Source: Paenibacillus_F chitinolyticus_A
GTDB taxonomy: Bacteria > Bacillota > Bacilli > Paenibacillales > NBRC-103111
DNA length: 64,000 nucleotides
Assembly: GCF_045038035.1 (NCBI RefSeq)
Contig: NZ_CP173427.1
Location: forward strand, 2,914,001 to 2,978,000
Direction: 5' to 3'
The position numbers and the translations under genes are program-made. Under the pieces are notes generated by a model that did no database searches, had not been told where the DNA came from, and saw only the letters and a program-made list of their open reading frames with translations. Shown in pieces: positions 26,672 to 35,238 of this stretch. Position 1 is the stretch's first letter, and each line of letters starts with the position of its first letter.

Positions 26672-27822
26672 AGGATGCGGATTGGGAGCGGTTGCTCAGG
26701 CAATCTTTAGCTTCCGCAGCAGAGCCAGAAGAAAAGCTGAATCAGCGTATAATCGATCAGTTAAAGGAGCACACCCAAATGAAGCGTAAATACAAGAAAA
26801 GAGTATCCGCAGGACTATTAGCTGCCGTATTGTTGCTGGTGCTGTCTGTATCCGCTTATGCAGCGACTCGACTATACAGCGCCAAGCAGGTCGCCGAGCA
26901 TTTGGGCGATCCGCAATTAGCGGTTGCGTTTGAAAGCAAAGGCGCTATTCAGGTCAATCAATCAATCGCTTCCGGAGACTACCGTTTTACGCTGCATGGT
27001 CTCGTTTCGGGAGCAGGTCTTACCAAGTTTAAACACTCTTCGGAGGGAATATTTCCTGACAGAACCTATGCGGTTGTATCCATAGCCAGACAGGATGGCA
27101 AGCCGATGCCGAATACCGACGATCCGGAATATGGCAAGGTCCCGTTCTTCATTTCTCCGTTGATCAAAGGACAGAAACCATGGCAGGTTAACATTGCCTC
27201 TATGAATGGTGCCTACAGTGAGGACGTTATCGATGGTGTCATGTACAGGCTTATTGAATGCAGCCAAGTGGAAATGTTTGCGGATAGAGGAGTGTATTTG
27301 GCGATCAGCAGCGGCAGCACTTTTTTTAGTAGAGAGGCGTTTGCGTACGACGAAAAGACGGGGGAACTCAAACCCAAGGAGGACTATTCCGGTGCCACGG
27401 CGCTGTTCGATCTCCCTCTTGAAGTCGCAAAAGCGGACCCTGCTAAGGCAGAAGCTTATTTGAAAGCCCTGCTGAATCCATCGTCTTCGCAAGCTAACGA
27501 TGCAGAGGAAGAGGAGTGGGTAAAGTGGAGTAAAGATTTACGGGCCAAAATACGTGACGGTCAGAGTATCGGTGAGACCATACCCGAATCCGTAAAAGAA
27601 GTGACCTATGACGATTCCGGAAACATCAAGTATACGCATGAAGATTGGAGCGTAACGACGTCTCCCAAAGAATTCTTCGAGGAAGGACAAATTGGATTCT
27701 CGGATAGAATCTCTATAAGTGGGGATGGCAATACCTACAAGACGATTTTATTTCACAGGGACGAAAACGGCGTGATTACCGGCAGAATCGTTATATTGGA
27801 CTACGAACCAAAAAGGTTTTAA
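26668..27822 (+). CDS. Membrane-anchored anti-sigma factor-like protein
   Basis: A 384-residue protein with a short cytoplasmic N-terminus (MKDADWERLLRQSL), one membrane segment at about 45-65 (LLAAVLLLVLSVSAYA) and a large extracytoplasmic domain. This is the usual shape of anti-sigma factors that hold an ECF sigma at the membrane. It overlaps the sigma gene by four bases. The outer domain resembles DUF4179-type proteins in general layout, with beta-rich segments, but I cannot name the family firmly. The envelope signal it senses is unknown. A terminator directly follows. Confidence 0.75.
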   Translation: MKDADWERLLRQSLASAAEPEEKLNQRIIDQLKEHTQMKRKYKKRVSAGLLAAVLLLVLSVSAYAATRLYSAKQVAEHLGDPQLAVAFESKGAIQVNQSIASGDYRFTLHGLVSGAGLTKFKHSSEGIFPDRTYAVVSIARQDGKPMPNTDDPEYGKVPFFISPLIKGQKPWQVNIASMNGAYSEDVIDGVMYRLIECSQVEMFADRGVYLAISSGSTFFSREAFAYDEKTGELKPKEDYSGATALFDLPLEVAKADPAKAEAYLKALLNPSSSQANDAEEEEWVKWSKDLRAKIRDGQSIGETIPESVKEVTYDDSGNIKYTHEDWSVTTSPKEFFEEGQIGFSDRISISGDGNTYKTILFHRDENGVITGRIVILDYEPKRF

Positions 27823-27824
27823 CA

Positions 27825-27866
27825 AACAAGACCAAGAACCTCAACAGGGGTTTTTGGTCTTGTTAA
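27825..27866 (+). terminator. Intrinsic terminator of the sigma operon
   Basis: AACAAGACCAAGAACC pairs with GGTTTTTGGTCTTGTT around a short loop, starting three bases after the anti-sigma stop codon. An A-rich left flank lets it also stop minus-strand transcripts weakly. The bases from 27867 to 27975 hold no gene. Confidence 0.8.
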
Positions 27867-27975
27867 ACGCCGTACCTGCTGTATTTGATGACTCGATGGA
27901 GGCATACCTTCCTCTGACTGATTTTTATCACGATCAGGTCAAGAGACGATTGGGTACTCCCTTAGGCGCTTTATA

Positions 27976-28806
27976 TCATTTTTCGGTATTACTAACGGAA
28001 TTAGCAGCTGGTTGTTTTTCTTCAGAAGCTTTTGGACTTGTATTAAAGTCGATCGGCGTAATCCCTTCCGCTTTCCACACCGTGCCTCTTTTCTCGTACT
28101 CAAATAACTTTTCTACGGAATTCGCGACTTGGGGCCCTAATTCACGATTGACCAAATACAAGGCCACGTCAAGTCCCGAAGTCACGCCTCCTCCGCTCAC
28201 GAAACGAGGACCATCTTCAACGACTCTTGCTTCAATCGGAATTGCACCGAGAGCTCCTAACGCAGCCATGCCTATATGATTGGTAACCGCATGTCTATCT
28301 TTCAACAAACCTGCCATTGCAGGCAGCAATGTACCTCCACATACTGTAGCCACAGTGACTTCCTTATTATTAAAAGCTTGTTTCAACATACCCGGCAAGC
28401 CTGTCTTCATGGTCTGCCTTAATATATTCGGAATGGCATCTTCAAAATGACCCGCCGGCTTGCCCGAAGCTCCAGGCACCAAAATAATTCCCGGACGATT
28501 CGGGTCTAATGCGGCTTGCGCTTCGAGAGCGGGCCCATTCAGACCGCTCGGCACAGAACGCTTACCTTCCGCGGATACCAATTCCACAGTAATTACTCCT
28601 CCTGAGTACATTCCCGCGGCAGCGAATACTTCGTATGGCGCTAGTGCGTCCAGTAGATCGAAACCATCGAATAATACGATTTGAACATGCGTACTTTTTT
28701 TGTCTTTGAATGCATCAATATTCTCCGTTGTTTTCGCACTTGCTACAGAGCCGACTAGACTTAGAACCAGTGCAAACGACATGAGTAATCCCAAAACTTT
28801 TTTCAT
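27976..28806 (-). CDS. Secreted DJ-1/PfpI-family protein
   Basis: A 276-residue protein with a clear signal peptide: a lysine pair, a hydrophobic core at 4-20 and a VASA-K cleavage site at about residue 24. The mature part has the class I glutamine-amidotransferase-like fold: VQIVLFDGFDLLDA, GIILVPGASG and the nucleophile elbow TVATVCGGTLL with Cys156. Related intracellular proteins are GATase1-like isonitrile hydratases, glyoxalases or AraC-fused sensors. A secreted form is less common, and the C-terminal 40 residues are hydrophilic and unmatched. It stands alone, convergent with the sigma operon. The reaction is not predictable from sequence. Confidence 0.88.
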   Translation of the reverse strand: MKKVLGLLMSFALVLSLVGSVASAKTTENIDAFKDKKSTHVQIVLFDGFDLLDALAPYEVFAAAGMYSGGVITVELVSAEGKRSVPSGLNGPALEAQAALDPNRPGIILVPGASGKPAGHFEDAIPNILRQTMKTGLPGMLKQAFNNKEVTVATVCGGTLLPAMAGLLKDRHAVTNHIGMAALGALGAIPIEARVVEDGPRFVSGGGVTSGLDVALYLVNRELGPQVANSVEKLFEYEKRGTVWKAEGITPIDFNTSPKASEEKQPAANSVSNTEK

Positions 28807-28967
28807 CCTTATCCCTATTCCTTTCGTTTAGCTCAAGGCATAAAACGGTACGTAATCCGTTAACCTTAAGCGATTTTTTATTGGTGTGCTTAACGAATCC
28901 AGTACACTACTCGAATCATGCGGAATTGGAAAAGTTTAGCAGCCCCTGCGAGTCGATCAAGGAAAAG

Positions 28968-29117
28968 TTATTTTGTCAGAAGATCTTTCATACGGTCTTT
29001 TTGATTGGAATCTCTGTAGCGATGACGAATCGCATAGATTCGAACTGCCACAAAAGAAAAAAGCGTGAGACAAAATAGAGCACCGAATGGAAAAAACGAG
29101 AAACTGCCGTGTTCCAA
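28968..29117 (-). CDS. Possible small single-pass membrane protein
   Basis: A 49-codon frame starting at TTG 29117, preceded by AAGGAGGATG about ten bases upstream. It encodes one hydrophobic helix (FFPFGALFCLTLFSFVAV) followed by a very basic tail (RHRYRDSNQKDR). The reading frame stays open further upstream, but that part does not look coding. Family unknown. Around it, 28807-28967 and 29118-29359 show nothing else convincing. Confidence 0.35.
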   Translation of the reverse strand: MEHGSFSFFPFGALFCLTLFSFVAVRIYAIRHRYRDSNQKDRMKDLLTK

Positions 29118-29359
29118 GCCTATGTCATCCTCCTTCATTCGTTTTTGCGTAGAACGAGCCCTTACTCGCGATAGTTGCCGTCCGTGTCCGCAAGAAGAAT
29201 CATAACAAACGAGTATCTCAAACGAAGTTGTAAAAAGGGCACAAAACAATAAACATTCATCACAAATCAGGTGGTTCAGCACATCGATGAATGACCGGAA
29301 GCTAACCGCCTGTTCATCTTGCATCTGACCCAGTTCTTCATGTTCTCAAAGTAATTCAA

Positions 29360-29388
29360 TTGACCATAGTCTAATCAGACTATACAAT
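29360..29388 (+). promoter_or_regulatory. Sigma-A promoter of the esterase-padR operon
   Basis: TTGACC (29360-29365), a 17-base spacer and TACAAT (29383-29388). The spacer is almost completely filled by a palindrome, and a second palindrome covers the start point, so the promoter is well placed for repression by PadR. Confidence 0.85.
29366..29383. promoter_or_regulatory. Probable PadR operator 1
   Basis: ATAGTCT and AGACTAT arms around AATC, lying between the -35 and -10 boxes. Same core as operator 2; the centres are 28 bases apart. Confidence 0.75.
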
Positions 29389-29390
29389 AT

Positions 29391-29414
29391 ACTATAGTCT
29401 AATTAGACTATAGT
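29391..29414. promoter_or_regulatory. Probable PadR operator 2 (perfect 24-bp palindrome)
   Basis: A perfect palindrome whose half reads ACTATAGTCTAA; it spans the expected transcription start. It shares the ATAGTCTAAT core with operator 1. The downstream operon encodes a PadR regulator, the likely ligand. Confidence 0.8.
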
Positions 29415-29439
29415 AGGGATGTAAAGGAGCGAAGACTAA

Positions 29440-30282
29440 ATGATAAAGTCATTTTTAATGTTGGGTCAGTCTAATATGGCGGGCCGTGGATTTTTGCACG
29501 AAGTCGATCCTATCTATAATGAAAAAATAAAAATGCTGCGCAATGGACAGTGGCAGATGATGACAGAGCCGATTAATTACGACCGTCCTGTTTCCGGTGT
29601 AAGCCTGGCGGCGTCTTTTGCCGATGCATGGTCAAAGGACAATCCCGATGAAGAAATTGGTTTGATTCCTTGTGCGGAAGGTGGTAGTTCCTTAAATGAC
29701 TGGCATCCGGAAGGCATCCTTTTTCAGCATGCTTTGTCCGAAGCCCGCTTCGCCATGCGGTCCAGTCAAATCTGCGGAATTCTTTGGCACCAGGGTGAGA
29801 GCGACAGTTATCGTTCGCTACATGAAACTTATTACGAGAAATTAACCCTTATCATCCAGACCCTAAGAAACGAATTGAATCTTGACGAGGTGCCGTTGAT
29901 CATTGGCGGACTTGGTGATTTCCTTGGGAAGACCGGTTTTGGACAGCACGCGACAGAGTATCGACAGGTCAATGAACAATTGCGGCACTTCGCTAACGAA
30001 CAGCAAAATTGTTATTTTATAACAGCGGCAGATTTGACGGCGAATCCTGATGGCATTCATTTAGACGCGGTTTCACAACGCAAATTCGGCTACCGCTATT
30101 TCGAGGCTTATTCGAAAAAGTGTCATGTCATGGAACCCATCCCTGGGGAGGAGCAGTCGCTGAAAACGGAGCGCGACTATTCGAAAACAGAACAGATTTA
30201 CCTTCATAGCATGGATTTGGCTTCGGGTAAAATCACGTACGCAGAATTCGAGGCGCAGATGGTGAAGGTGATGCAGCCTTGA
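29440..30282 (+). CDS. SASA/GDSL-type carbohydrate esterase (sialate O-acetylesterase-like)
   Basis: A 280-residue hydrolase that would remove acetyl or similar acyl groups from sugars or other small esters. The start ATG follows AAAGGAG. Visible motifs are SFLMLGQSNMAGRG (nucleophile Ser11), PCAEGGSS, GILWHQGESD and NPDGIHLD (the Asp-His pair), which are the SGNH blocks of the SASA family. The last 50 residues are a charged extension. No signal peptide is seen, so it acts in the cytoplasm. Its stop overlaps the start of the padR gene, and the shared promoter carries two palindromes, so its expression is probably induced by a compound sensed by PadR. Confidence 0.88.
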   Translation: MIKSFLMLGQSNMAGRGFLHEVDPIYNEKIKMLRNGQWQMMTEPINYDRPVSGVSLAASFADAWSKDNPDEEIGLIPCAEGGSSLNDWHPEGILFQHALSEARFAMRSSQICGILWHQGESDSYRSLHETYYEKLTLIIQTLRNELNLDEVPLIIGGLGDFLGKTGFGQHATEYRQVNEQLRHFANEQQNCYFITAADLTANPDGIHLDAVSQRKFGYRYFEAYSKKCHVMEPIPGEEQSLKTERDYSKTEQIYLHSMDLASGKITYAEFEAQMVKVMQP

Positions 30283-30821
30283 TCCCCTTACTCATCCTTG
30301 GCTTGCTCATCCAAAACCCTGGCGCTCACGGCTATGAACTACTGGCCTTAATGGAAAAACGCCATTACAAATACATTGTAAACTTCACAAAAGGCTCGTT
30401 TTATTACAATCTGCAGCAACTTGAAGAAAAAGGTTGGATTGAACAGATTCAGCAGAATCCTTCAACCAGTGGGCGCGAAATTCGGAACTTTAAAATCACC
30501 GGGTCGGGAATGGCTGAATTCGAAAAATTAATGGTCAAATACGGCACCAAATCGGAATATGTGAACCTGCAATTTTATGGGGCGCTGCTCTTTGCCGACG
30601 AATACGACAAAACCAAATTGCAGGAACTGATCCAATCGCAAATAGACCAGACTAAAACCCGAATCGCCCTCCTTGATGAATACCTGTCCAACACACAAGA
30701 ACTTCCCGGCACAATCGATTACTACCGCCGCATGAACGAAAATTCCCGTTCCCATCACTTGGTTAACTTAGAGTGGTTTGAACAATTGAGAGCAGAAATA
30801 GAGGGAAATCTTGCACAATAA
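30279..30821 (+). CDS. PadR-family transcriptional regulator
   Basis: A 180-residue repressor. It begins at a TTG overlapping the previous stop (TTGA), with GAAGGTG upstream. The winged helix is at residues 1-85 (LLILGLLIQNPGAHGYEL, then KGSFYYNLQQLEEKGWI), followed by a PadR C-terminal helical dimer region (about 90-175). PadR proteins bind palindromes of the ATGT-ACAT or ATAGTCT-AGACTAT type; two of the latter lie on the operon promoter. Autoregulation together with the esterase is therefore likely. The inducer is unknown, with phenolic acids and drugs being typical of the family. Confidence 0.92.
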   Translation: MIPLLILGLLIQNPGAHGYELLALMEKRHYKYIVNFTKGSFYYNLQQLEEKGWIEQIQQNPSTSGREIRNFKITGSGMAEFEKLMVKYGTKSEYVNLQFYGALLFADEYDKTKLQELIQSQIDQTKTRIALLDEYLSNTQELPGTIDYYRRMNENSRSHHLVNLEWFEQLRAEIEGNLAQ

Positions 30822-31284
30822 AAAAAGAAGTTTTGGGGCAAGCGCGAACGTTTGGACGCATAAGCTCAGATCGATGCGGCCCAAACCAAGCCATTGAAGC
30901 TTGAGATCGAGCACAGAATCCAGAAGACCCGGAGTATGTTGAATTGCTTCGGCAATTTTATCGCCGTCAGCAATCTGTTCAGGTCGAACATTGGAGTCTC
31001 CTTTTTAGCAAGAGGGTTTGACGAAATCAGTAATAATTGGTAGGACAAAGGTTCATGGCGTTAAACGTCACGGGCCTTTTTCTTTTTCCGCCGATGATCT
31101 TTGATGACTCCCCATAATCCCAGTATCAAAAAGTATCCTACCTTACAAAAATGATCGGATCCTACAAAAAAGTGCGTACTATTCAAGCGTAGGGGAACCT
31201 GATAACCTAACATACAGAACGATCGATCCAGATTTTACTGAGCGGTGAGGTCGTTTAAAAAAATCATAAGTGAGGTGCGAAGGT
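30822..31284. other. Intergenic region with a possible gene remnant
   Basis: Read on the minus strand from about 30993 to 30832, an open stretch reads EQIADGDKIAEAIQHTPGLL and on into a leucine-rich segment. It looks coding but has no start and no recognised family, so it may be a relic. From 31120 to 31170 the element ATCCTAC-n-ACAAAAA occurs twice, close to the start of the next gene and possibly a regulator site. No other gene is seen. Confidence 0.3.
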
Positions 31285-32709
31285 ATGCAGGAATATCAAC
31301 TTACTTTGAAAGATAAGCGAATTGTATGGGGGAGGGCTATCGATATTGAGTCTCTTATTGGCAAGTATCCTAGCGACTCCATCAGACAGGGCGTGAACGC
31401 GGCCTTGGATTGGAATTTGCCTGCCGGTGTATATCGGGCAAAAGAGGTCGTTATGGAGCTCGATAAGATGCTCGAAGCGATGCTGGTTCAGCTTGGCAAA
31501 CCGGTGAACGGCGATCCGACGGTGCTCTTGGACAGCCTTCAAGCGAATTTGGCGATTTCCGGACACCAGTCATCACTTCCACTTGGGCCATTGGCTTTAA
31601 AAGATAAGGCTGGCGCCGAGCTTACGGCTCAGGCGGTGCGCATAGGCGAACAATTGGTAAGCTGGGCACGGGAGATTAATTCCGAGAAAAACGCGCTCGC
31701 TAAGTATGGACCGGAAACGCTCGGAAAGCTGGAATTTCGCAGTCACTGTTATGGTCACTCCCTGATTCCAGAAGCCAACGCTCAGGTATGGGGGCCCTAT
31801 GGCGGTCCAAAGATCATGCAGATTTATAATGAATATCTGCACCAATTCGTTCTGCTGCGGGATGCCTTGCTTCCGTTTGCAAATTGGGAAGAAGTTCCGT
31901 TTGAAGTCAAGGAACACACAGGCTTCAAAGGACTGCGTTTTCTGGAGCCGGCTCGGGAGATCTTTTTAACACAATTGCTCGGGAAAAAGTTGACGCACAA
32001 ATCGATTATCCGATATGCGCAAAGTGTCGTCAGCTCCGGTCTGACTGCCGCCGGTTACGGCTTCCAATATCGTCTGGGAACCGTCTTGCCGGCGGGTTTG
32101 GGAGAGTCGGCCCGGACGGCGGTGCGGTACCTGCTGAAGTGGCATCCGGTACAAACCATAGCGGCAGATGAAACACAAGATATGGCTGCGGTCATCTTCG
32201 ATTATGAACATGCAGATTATTATGCCGCGCCGCGTAATGAGGCAGGGAAGGGCTCACCGGTGAACAAGAACGGGCTTCCTATTTCCGGGGAGCATGACGA
32301 TGAACCATCCACAGCTCGGTTGCTGCCAAATGTCGGTACTGATCGAACGACCCTGCGGTTTAACCTGGAAATGGAAGGCCGCGAGTTTACGGTAGATCTC
32401 GGTCAGCTTTTTAGGGGACATCGGTTTTTATATCGTCCGAATAGAAACGACAATGCCGATGCCGCAGTTGCGAAGCGGGACTCCCTCAGCTGGCATCTTG
32501 CGGCAGATATTCTCTCGTATTCCGGATTGGTGACAAATACCGATGGCATTCATTTCATTCCAACCGGCGGAAATGAACTTGTGTTATGGGCGTTGCTAGG
32601 CAAACTGTATCCCGAAAATGTGGTTTTATTGGACAAAGGGGATAAGGAGGAGCTGAAGGCGGCTTATGTTTCCGGCAAGGGGTTCGGAACGCAATTTTTA
32701 GTGCTGTAA
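31285..32709 (+). CDS. Unrecognised 474-residue protein
   Basis: I do not recognise the family. ATG at 31285 is chosen with GAGGTG seven bases upstream; a GTG five codons earlier overlaps that site. The protein is soluble: no signal peptide and no membrane helix. Notable blocks are FRSHCYGHSLIPEANAQVWG (two His and one Cys), a mixed alpha/beta middle, DYEHADYYAAP, and a C-terminal FIPTGGNELVLWALLGKLY. Codon use looks normal, so it is a real gene. It is followed by a strong terminator shared with a convergent HxlR regulator, which may control it. Metal binding by the HCYGH segment is only a possibility. Confidence 0.7.
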   Translation: MQEYQLTLKDKRIVWGRAIDIESLIGKYPSDSIRQGVNAALDWNLPAGVYRAKEVVMELDKMLEAMLVQLGKPVNGDPTVLLDSLQANLAISGHQSSLPLGPLALKDKAGAELTAQAVRIGEQLVSWAREINSEKNALAKYGPETLGKLEFRSHCYGHSLIPEANAQVWGPYGGPKIMQIYNEYLHQFVLLRDALLPFANWEEVPFEVKEHTGFKGLRFLEPAREIFLTQLLGKKLTHKSIIRYAQSVVSSGLTAAGYGFQYRLGTVLPAGLGESARTAVRYLLKWHPVQTIAADETQDMAAVIFDYEHADYYAAPRNEAGKGSPVNKNGLPISGEHDDEPSTARLLPNVGTDRTTLRFNLEMEGREFTVDLGQLFRGHRFLYRPNRNDNADAAVAKRDSLSWHLAADILSYSGLVTNTDGIHFIPTGGNELVLWALLGKLYPENVVLLDKGDKEELKAAYVSGKGFGTQFLVL

Positions 32710-32771
32710 GTCTTTAAACCAAACGAGATTCACTGACCATCCGGATAGGAGCAGAAGGAAGGAATATAAGG

Positions 32772-32802
32772 TTAAGAGGTACCCTTCCTAGGTACCTCTT
32801 AA
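32772..32802. terminator. Bidirectional terminator hairpin
   Basis: A perfect 12-base stem TTAAGAGGTACC / GGTACCTCTTAA with a 7-base loop. It lies between two convergent genes and its right arm includes the last codons of the HxlR gene. Confidence 0.75.
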
Positions 32803-33189
32803 TGTTTCAATATTTGAAGCAGTTCCTAAGGCATGCTTTTGGTCGGTGCACGATACTTCGTCGGAGTAATTATCGATATAGGCGGTGCCAAAATCGCATA
32901 ACATCGTGAGCATGGGAGCCAACTGTTCGCCCAACTTGGATAAGCCATATTCCACTTTTGGAGGCGAAACCGGATAAACCTTGCGAATAATGAGTCCGTC
33001 GCTTTCCAGCATTCTTAGCTGCATCGTAAGCATGCGTTGGGTCGCGTCGGGAAGCAGCCGCTGCAGCTGATTAAACCGCACCGGGCCTTTTGCTAAATGG
33101 TTTAATATAGATATTTTCCATTTCCCGCTGATTAAGCCTAGTATAATTTCCGAGGTACAGCGATATGTTTTGTCTCTAAAGGTAATCAT
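32788..33189 (-). CDS. HxlR-family winged-helix regulator
   Basis: A 133-residue regulator. The start at 33189 (MITFRDK) is favoured because AAAGGATG lies about eight bases upstream; a Met four codons earlier directly abuts that site. HxlR features are clear: ILGLISGKWKISILNHLAKG, RFNQLQRLLPDATQRMLTMQ and a wing with YPVSPPKVEYGL. A cysteine near the N-terminus would be Cys11 (YRCTSE), a position where YodB-type members sense electrophiles or oxidants; redox sensing is therefore possible. The C-terminal codons form part of a terminator stem. Confidence 0.9.
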   Translation of the reverse strand: MITFRDKTYRCTSEIILGLISGKWKISILNHLAKGPVRFNQLQRLLPDATQRMLTMQLRMLESDGLIIRKVYPVSPPKVEYGLSKLGEQLAPMLTMLCDFGTAYIDNYSDEVSCTDQKHALGTASNIETLRGT

Positions 33190-33395
33190 CTGTCGACACA
33201 TCCTTTACAGAAAAATTTTGAGCAAAAACCATGAGTTTCAAATTAAGCCGAATATAATCAAAAATCGATCATTCCATATAGTAAGATTAACTAGGCCCCA
33301 ATGTCAACAACTTCCAGATCGATTAGAATATCTGCTCTGGACTTGCTCAAACGGCGGAGCGGCGTTTTTTTTCGCTTGCTGCGGAAAAAGTCTGT

Positions 33396-33401
33396 TATAA
33401 T
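33396..33401 (+). promoter_or_regulatory. -10 box of the two-component operon
   Basis: A consensus TATAAT lies 51 bases before the response-regulator start; the matching -35 (near CGCTTG at 33373) is weak, so an activator may help. Start is preceded by AAGGAT. The rest of 33190-33451 holds no gene. Confidence 0.5.
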
Positions 33402-33451
33402 GTCGAAACTAAGATGGAATAAATTTATCCTATAGTAAGGATGATCTGCGA

Positions 33452-34135
33452 ATGAAAATTTTATTAGTCGAAGATGATAAAACGATCGCGTCCGGTTTGG
33501 AATATTCGCTGCAACAAGATCGTTTTTCAACCGTTCTTTGCCATGATGTCGGCTCAGCAAAAAAGGTTCTCGCCGAAGAAATCGATCAATTTGCATTATG
33601 CTTGTTCGATTTACAGCTTCCCGACGGAAGCGGCTATGAATTGTGCAAAATGGTGAAAGAGCGACGAGACATTCCGGTCATCTTCTTAACGGTAATCGAC
33701 GATGAGGTCAATGTCGTGATGGGGCTTGACATGGGAGCCGACGATTATATTACGAAACCTTTTCGTGTTCGTGAGCTTCTTTCCCGGATCAAGTCCGTCT
33801 TGCGAAGGTACCAGAAGCCATCCCACGCTAGCGCGATCATAGACATCGATAATGTCCGAATCAATACGCTGGAAGGCAAAGTGCATAAAAACGGCACCGA
33901 AATTCCGTTGACGGCATTAGAATATCGCTTACTGCTGATCTTTGGCAACCACATTGGACAGGTTCTCACAAGGAATCAGCTTCTAGAGCAAATCTGGGAT
34001 GTGGCCGGCGACTTCGTGAACGACAATACATTAACGGTTTATATCAAAAGGCTGAGAGAAAAGTTGGAGGATGATCCAGGGCATCCGACTTTGATCAAAA
34101 CCGTACGCGGTTTAGGCTACAAGGTCGGTGATTAG
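33452..34135 (+). CDS. OmpR-family response regulator
   Basis: A 227-residue DNA-binding response regulator. The receiver domain (1-115) has the acidic pair ED at 7-8, phospho-acceptor Asp53 (FDLQLPDG), Thr80 and Lys102 (ITKPF). The C-terminal winged helix (about 130-225) ends in TLIKTVRGLGYKVGD. Directly adjacent to a histidine kinase gene with no gap. Targets probably include the VanZ-ABC operon downstream, whose promoter region carries GTCAC direct repeats spaced one helical turn apart, as expected for OmpR-type dimers. Confidence 0.95.
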   Translation: MKILLVEDDKTIASGLEYSLQQDRFSTVLCHDVGSAKKVLAEEIDQFALCLFDLQLPDGSGYELCKMVKERRDIPVIFLTVIDDEVNVVMGLDMGADDYITKPFRVRELLSRIKSVLRRYQKPSHASAIIDIDNVRINTLEGKVHKNGTEIPLTALEYRLLLIFGNHIGQVLTRNQLLEQIWDVAGDFVNDNTLTVYIKRLREKLEDDPGHPTLIKTVRGLGYKVGD

Positions 34136-35137
34136 ATGCTGCGTAATCGGGAAATTCAAATGTTGTTGCTCATCATGGGCTCGATCAGCTTAACGGCGAT
34201 CGTCATCGCTGCTTTCATTTCGTCTGTCGCGGCGGCATTCGTATTCATTCTATCCATTCTGCTTATTGGGAGCAGTTTGTTATTCACGAGATGGAGATAT
34301 CGCGAGCTAGAAAAGTTGTCCGTCTATTTGCGGGACATTAGCAGCGGCAATGATTCCCTTGACGTTCGCGATAATCAAGAAGGCGAGCTTAGCATTTTAA
34401 AAAATGATATTTACAAAGTGACGCTCATGCTATCGGAGCACCGATCGAATCTGCAGCGGGACAAAATTCAACTGACGGATGCCATTTCCGATATTTCGCA
34501 TCAGCTCAAAACGCCGCTCACCTCCATGACGGTAATGGCGGATTTATTAAGCGACTCCGACCTCCCTCCGGCCAAAAGAATGGAGTTCACCCATCATATT
34601 CGCATCCAGCTTGAACGCATCGACTGGCTTGTTTCTTCCTTATTAAAGTTATCGAAAATTGACGCGAAGACCATCCCATTTAAAAAAGAACGAATACCCA
34701 TGAAAAACCTTATCCAAAAGGCATTAGAGCCGGTTATGATTCCGATGGATATTAAGGGACAAACGGTTTCCGTTACGGGCGATGACTACGTCTCTTTTGT
34801 CGGCGATTTCAATTGGACTACCGAAGCGGTTATCAATATTTTGAAAAACGGCGTGGAGCATACGCCTGAAGGCGGAGCGATCACCATCGCATTTTCCGAA
34901 AACGCGCTATTTACGGAAATCGTCATTGCTGACAACGGAAACGGCATTCCGAAAGAAGATTTGCCTTATATTTTCAAACGTTTTTACAAAGGAAAGAATG
35001 CCAGCGAAGGGAGCATCGGCATAGGGCTTGCGATGGCTCACAGCATCATTGCCAGCCAGAACGGCGTGATCGATGTGACGAACGGCACCGAGACGGGTAC
35101 GCAGTTTCGGATTAAATTTTATAAACAAGCAATTTAG
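34136..35137 (+). CDS. Sensor histidine kinase with short N-terminal membrane hairpin
   Basis: A 333-residue kinase. Two membrane helices at about 9-28 and 31-50 are joined by almost no outer loop, the pattern of intramembrane-sensing kinases. These often need an ABC transporter to detect peptide antibiotics. The H-box is SDISHQLKTPLT with His122; N and G boxes are NILKNGVEH, IADNGNGIPKED and GSIGIGLAM. It begins immediately after the response regulator stop. Downstream lie VanZ and an ABC exporter, so a stimulus acting on the envelope, such as a cell-wall antibiotic, is plausible but not shown. Confidence 0.94.
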   Translation: MLRNREIQMLLLIMGSISLTAIVIAAFISSVAAAFVFILSILLIGSSLLFTRWRYRELEKLSVYLRDISSGNDSLDVRDNQEGELSILKNDIYKVTLMLSEHRSNLQRDKIQLTDAISDISHQLKTPLTSMTVMADLLSDSDLPPAKRMEFTHHIRIQLERIDWLVSSLLKLSKIDAKTIPFKKERIPMKNLIQKALEPVMIPMDIKGQTVSVTGDDYVSFVGDFNWTTEAVINILKNGVEHTPEGGAITIAFSENALFTEIVIADNGNGIPKEDLPYIFKRFYKGKNASEGSIGIGLAMAHSIIASQNGVIDVTNGTETGTQFRIKFYKQAI

Positions 35138-35161
35138 CGGCACTTCTTAAGTGACTGAATT

Positions 35162-35205
35162 GTCACCTCCATCGTCACTTGATAGTCATTTTAGACAGAT
35201 AAAAT
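35162..35205 (+). promoter_or_regulatory. Phased direct repeats and promoter before the VanZ-ABC operon
   Basis: GTCAC at 35162 and 35174 and GTCA at 35185 are spaced 12 and 11 bases, about one helical turn, and are followed by a -10-like TAAAAT at 35200. The layout suits binding of the adjacent OmpR-type regulator next to polymerase. Confidence 0.6.
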
Positions 35206-35238
35206 GAGAATCATCAGATGAACGATGGAGGTAAGACG

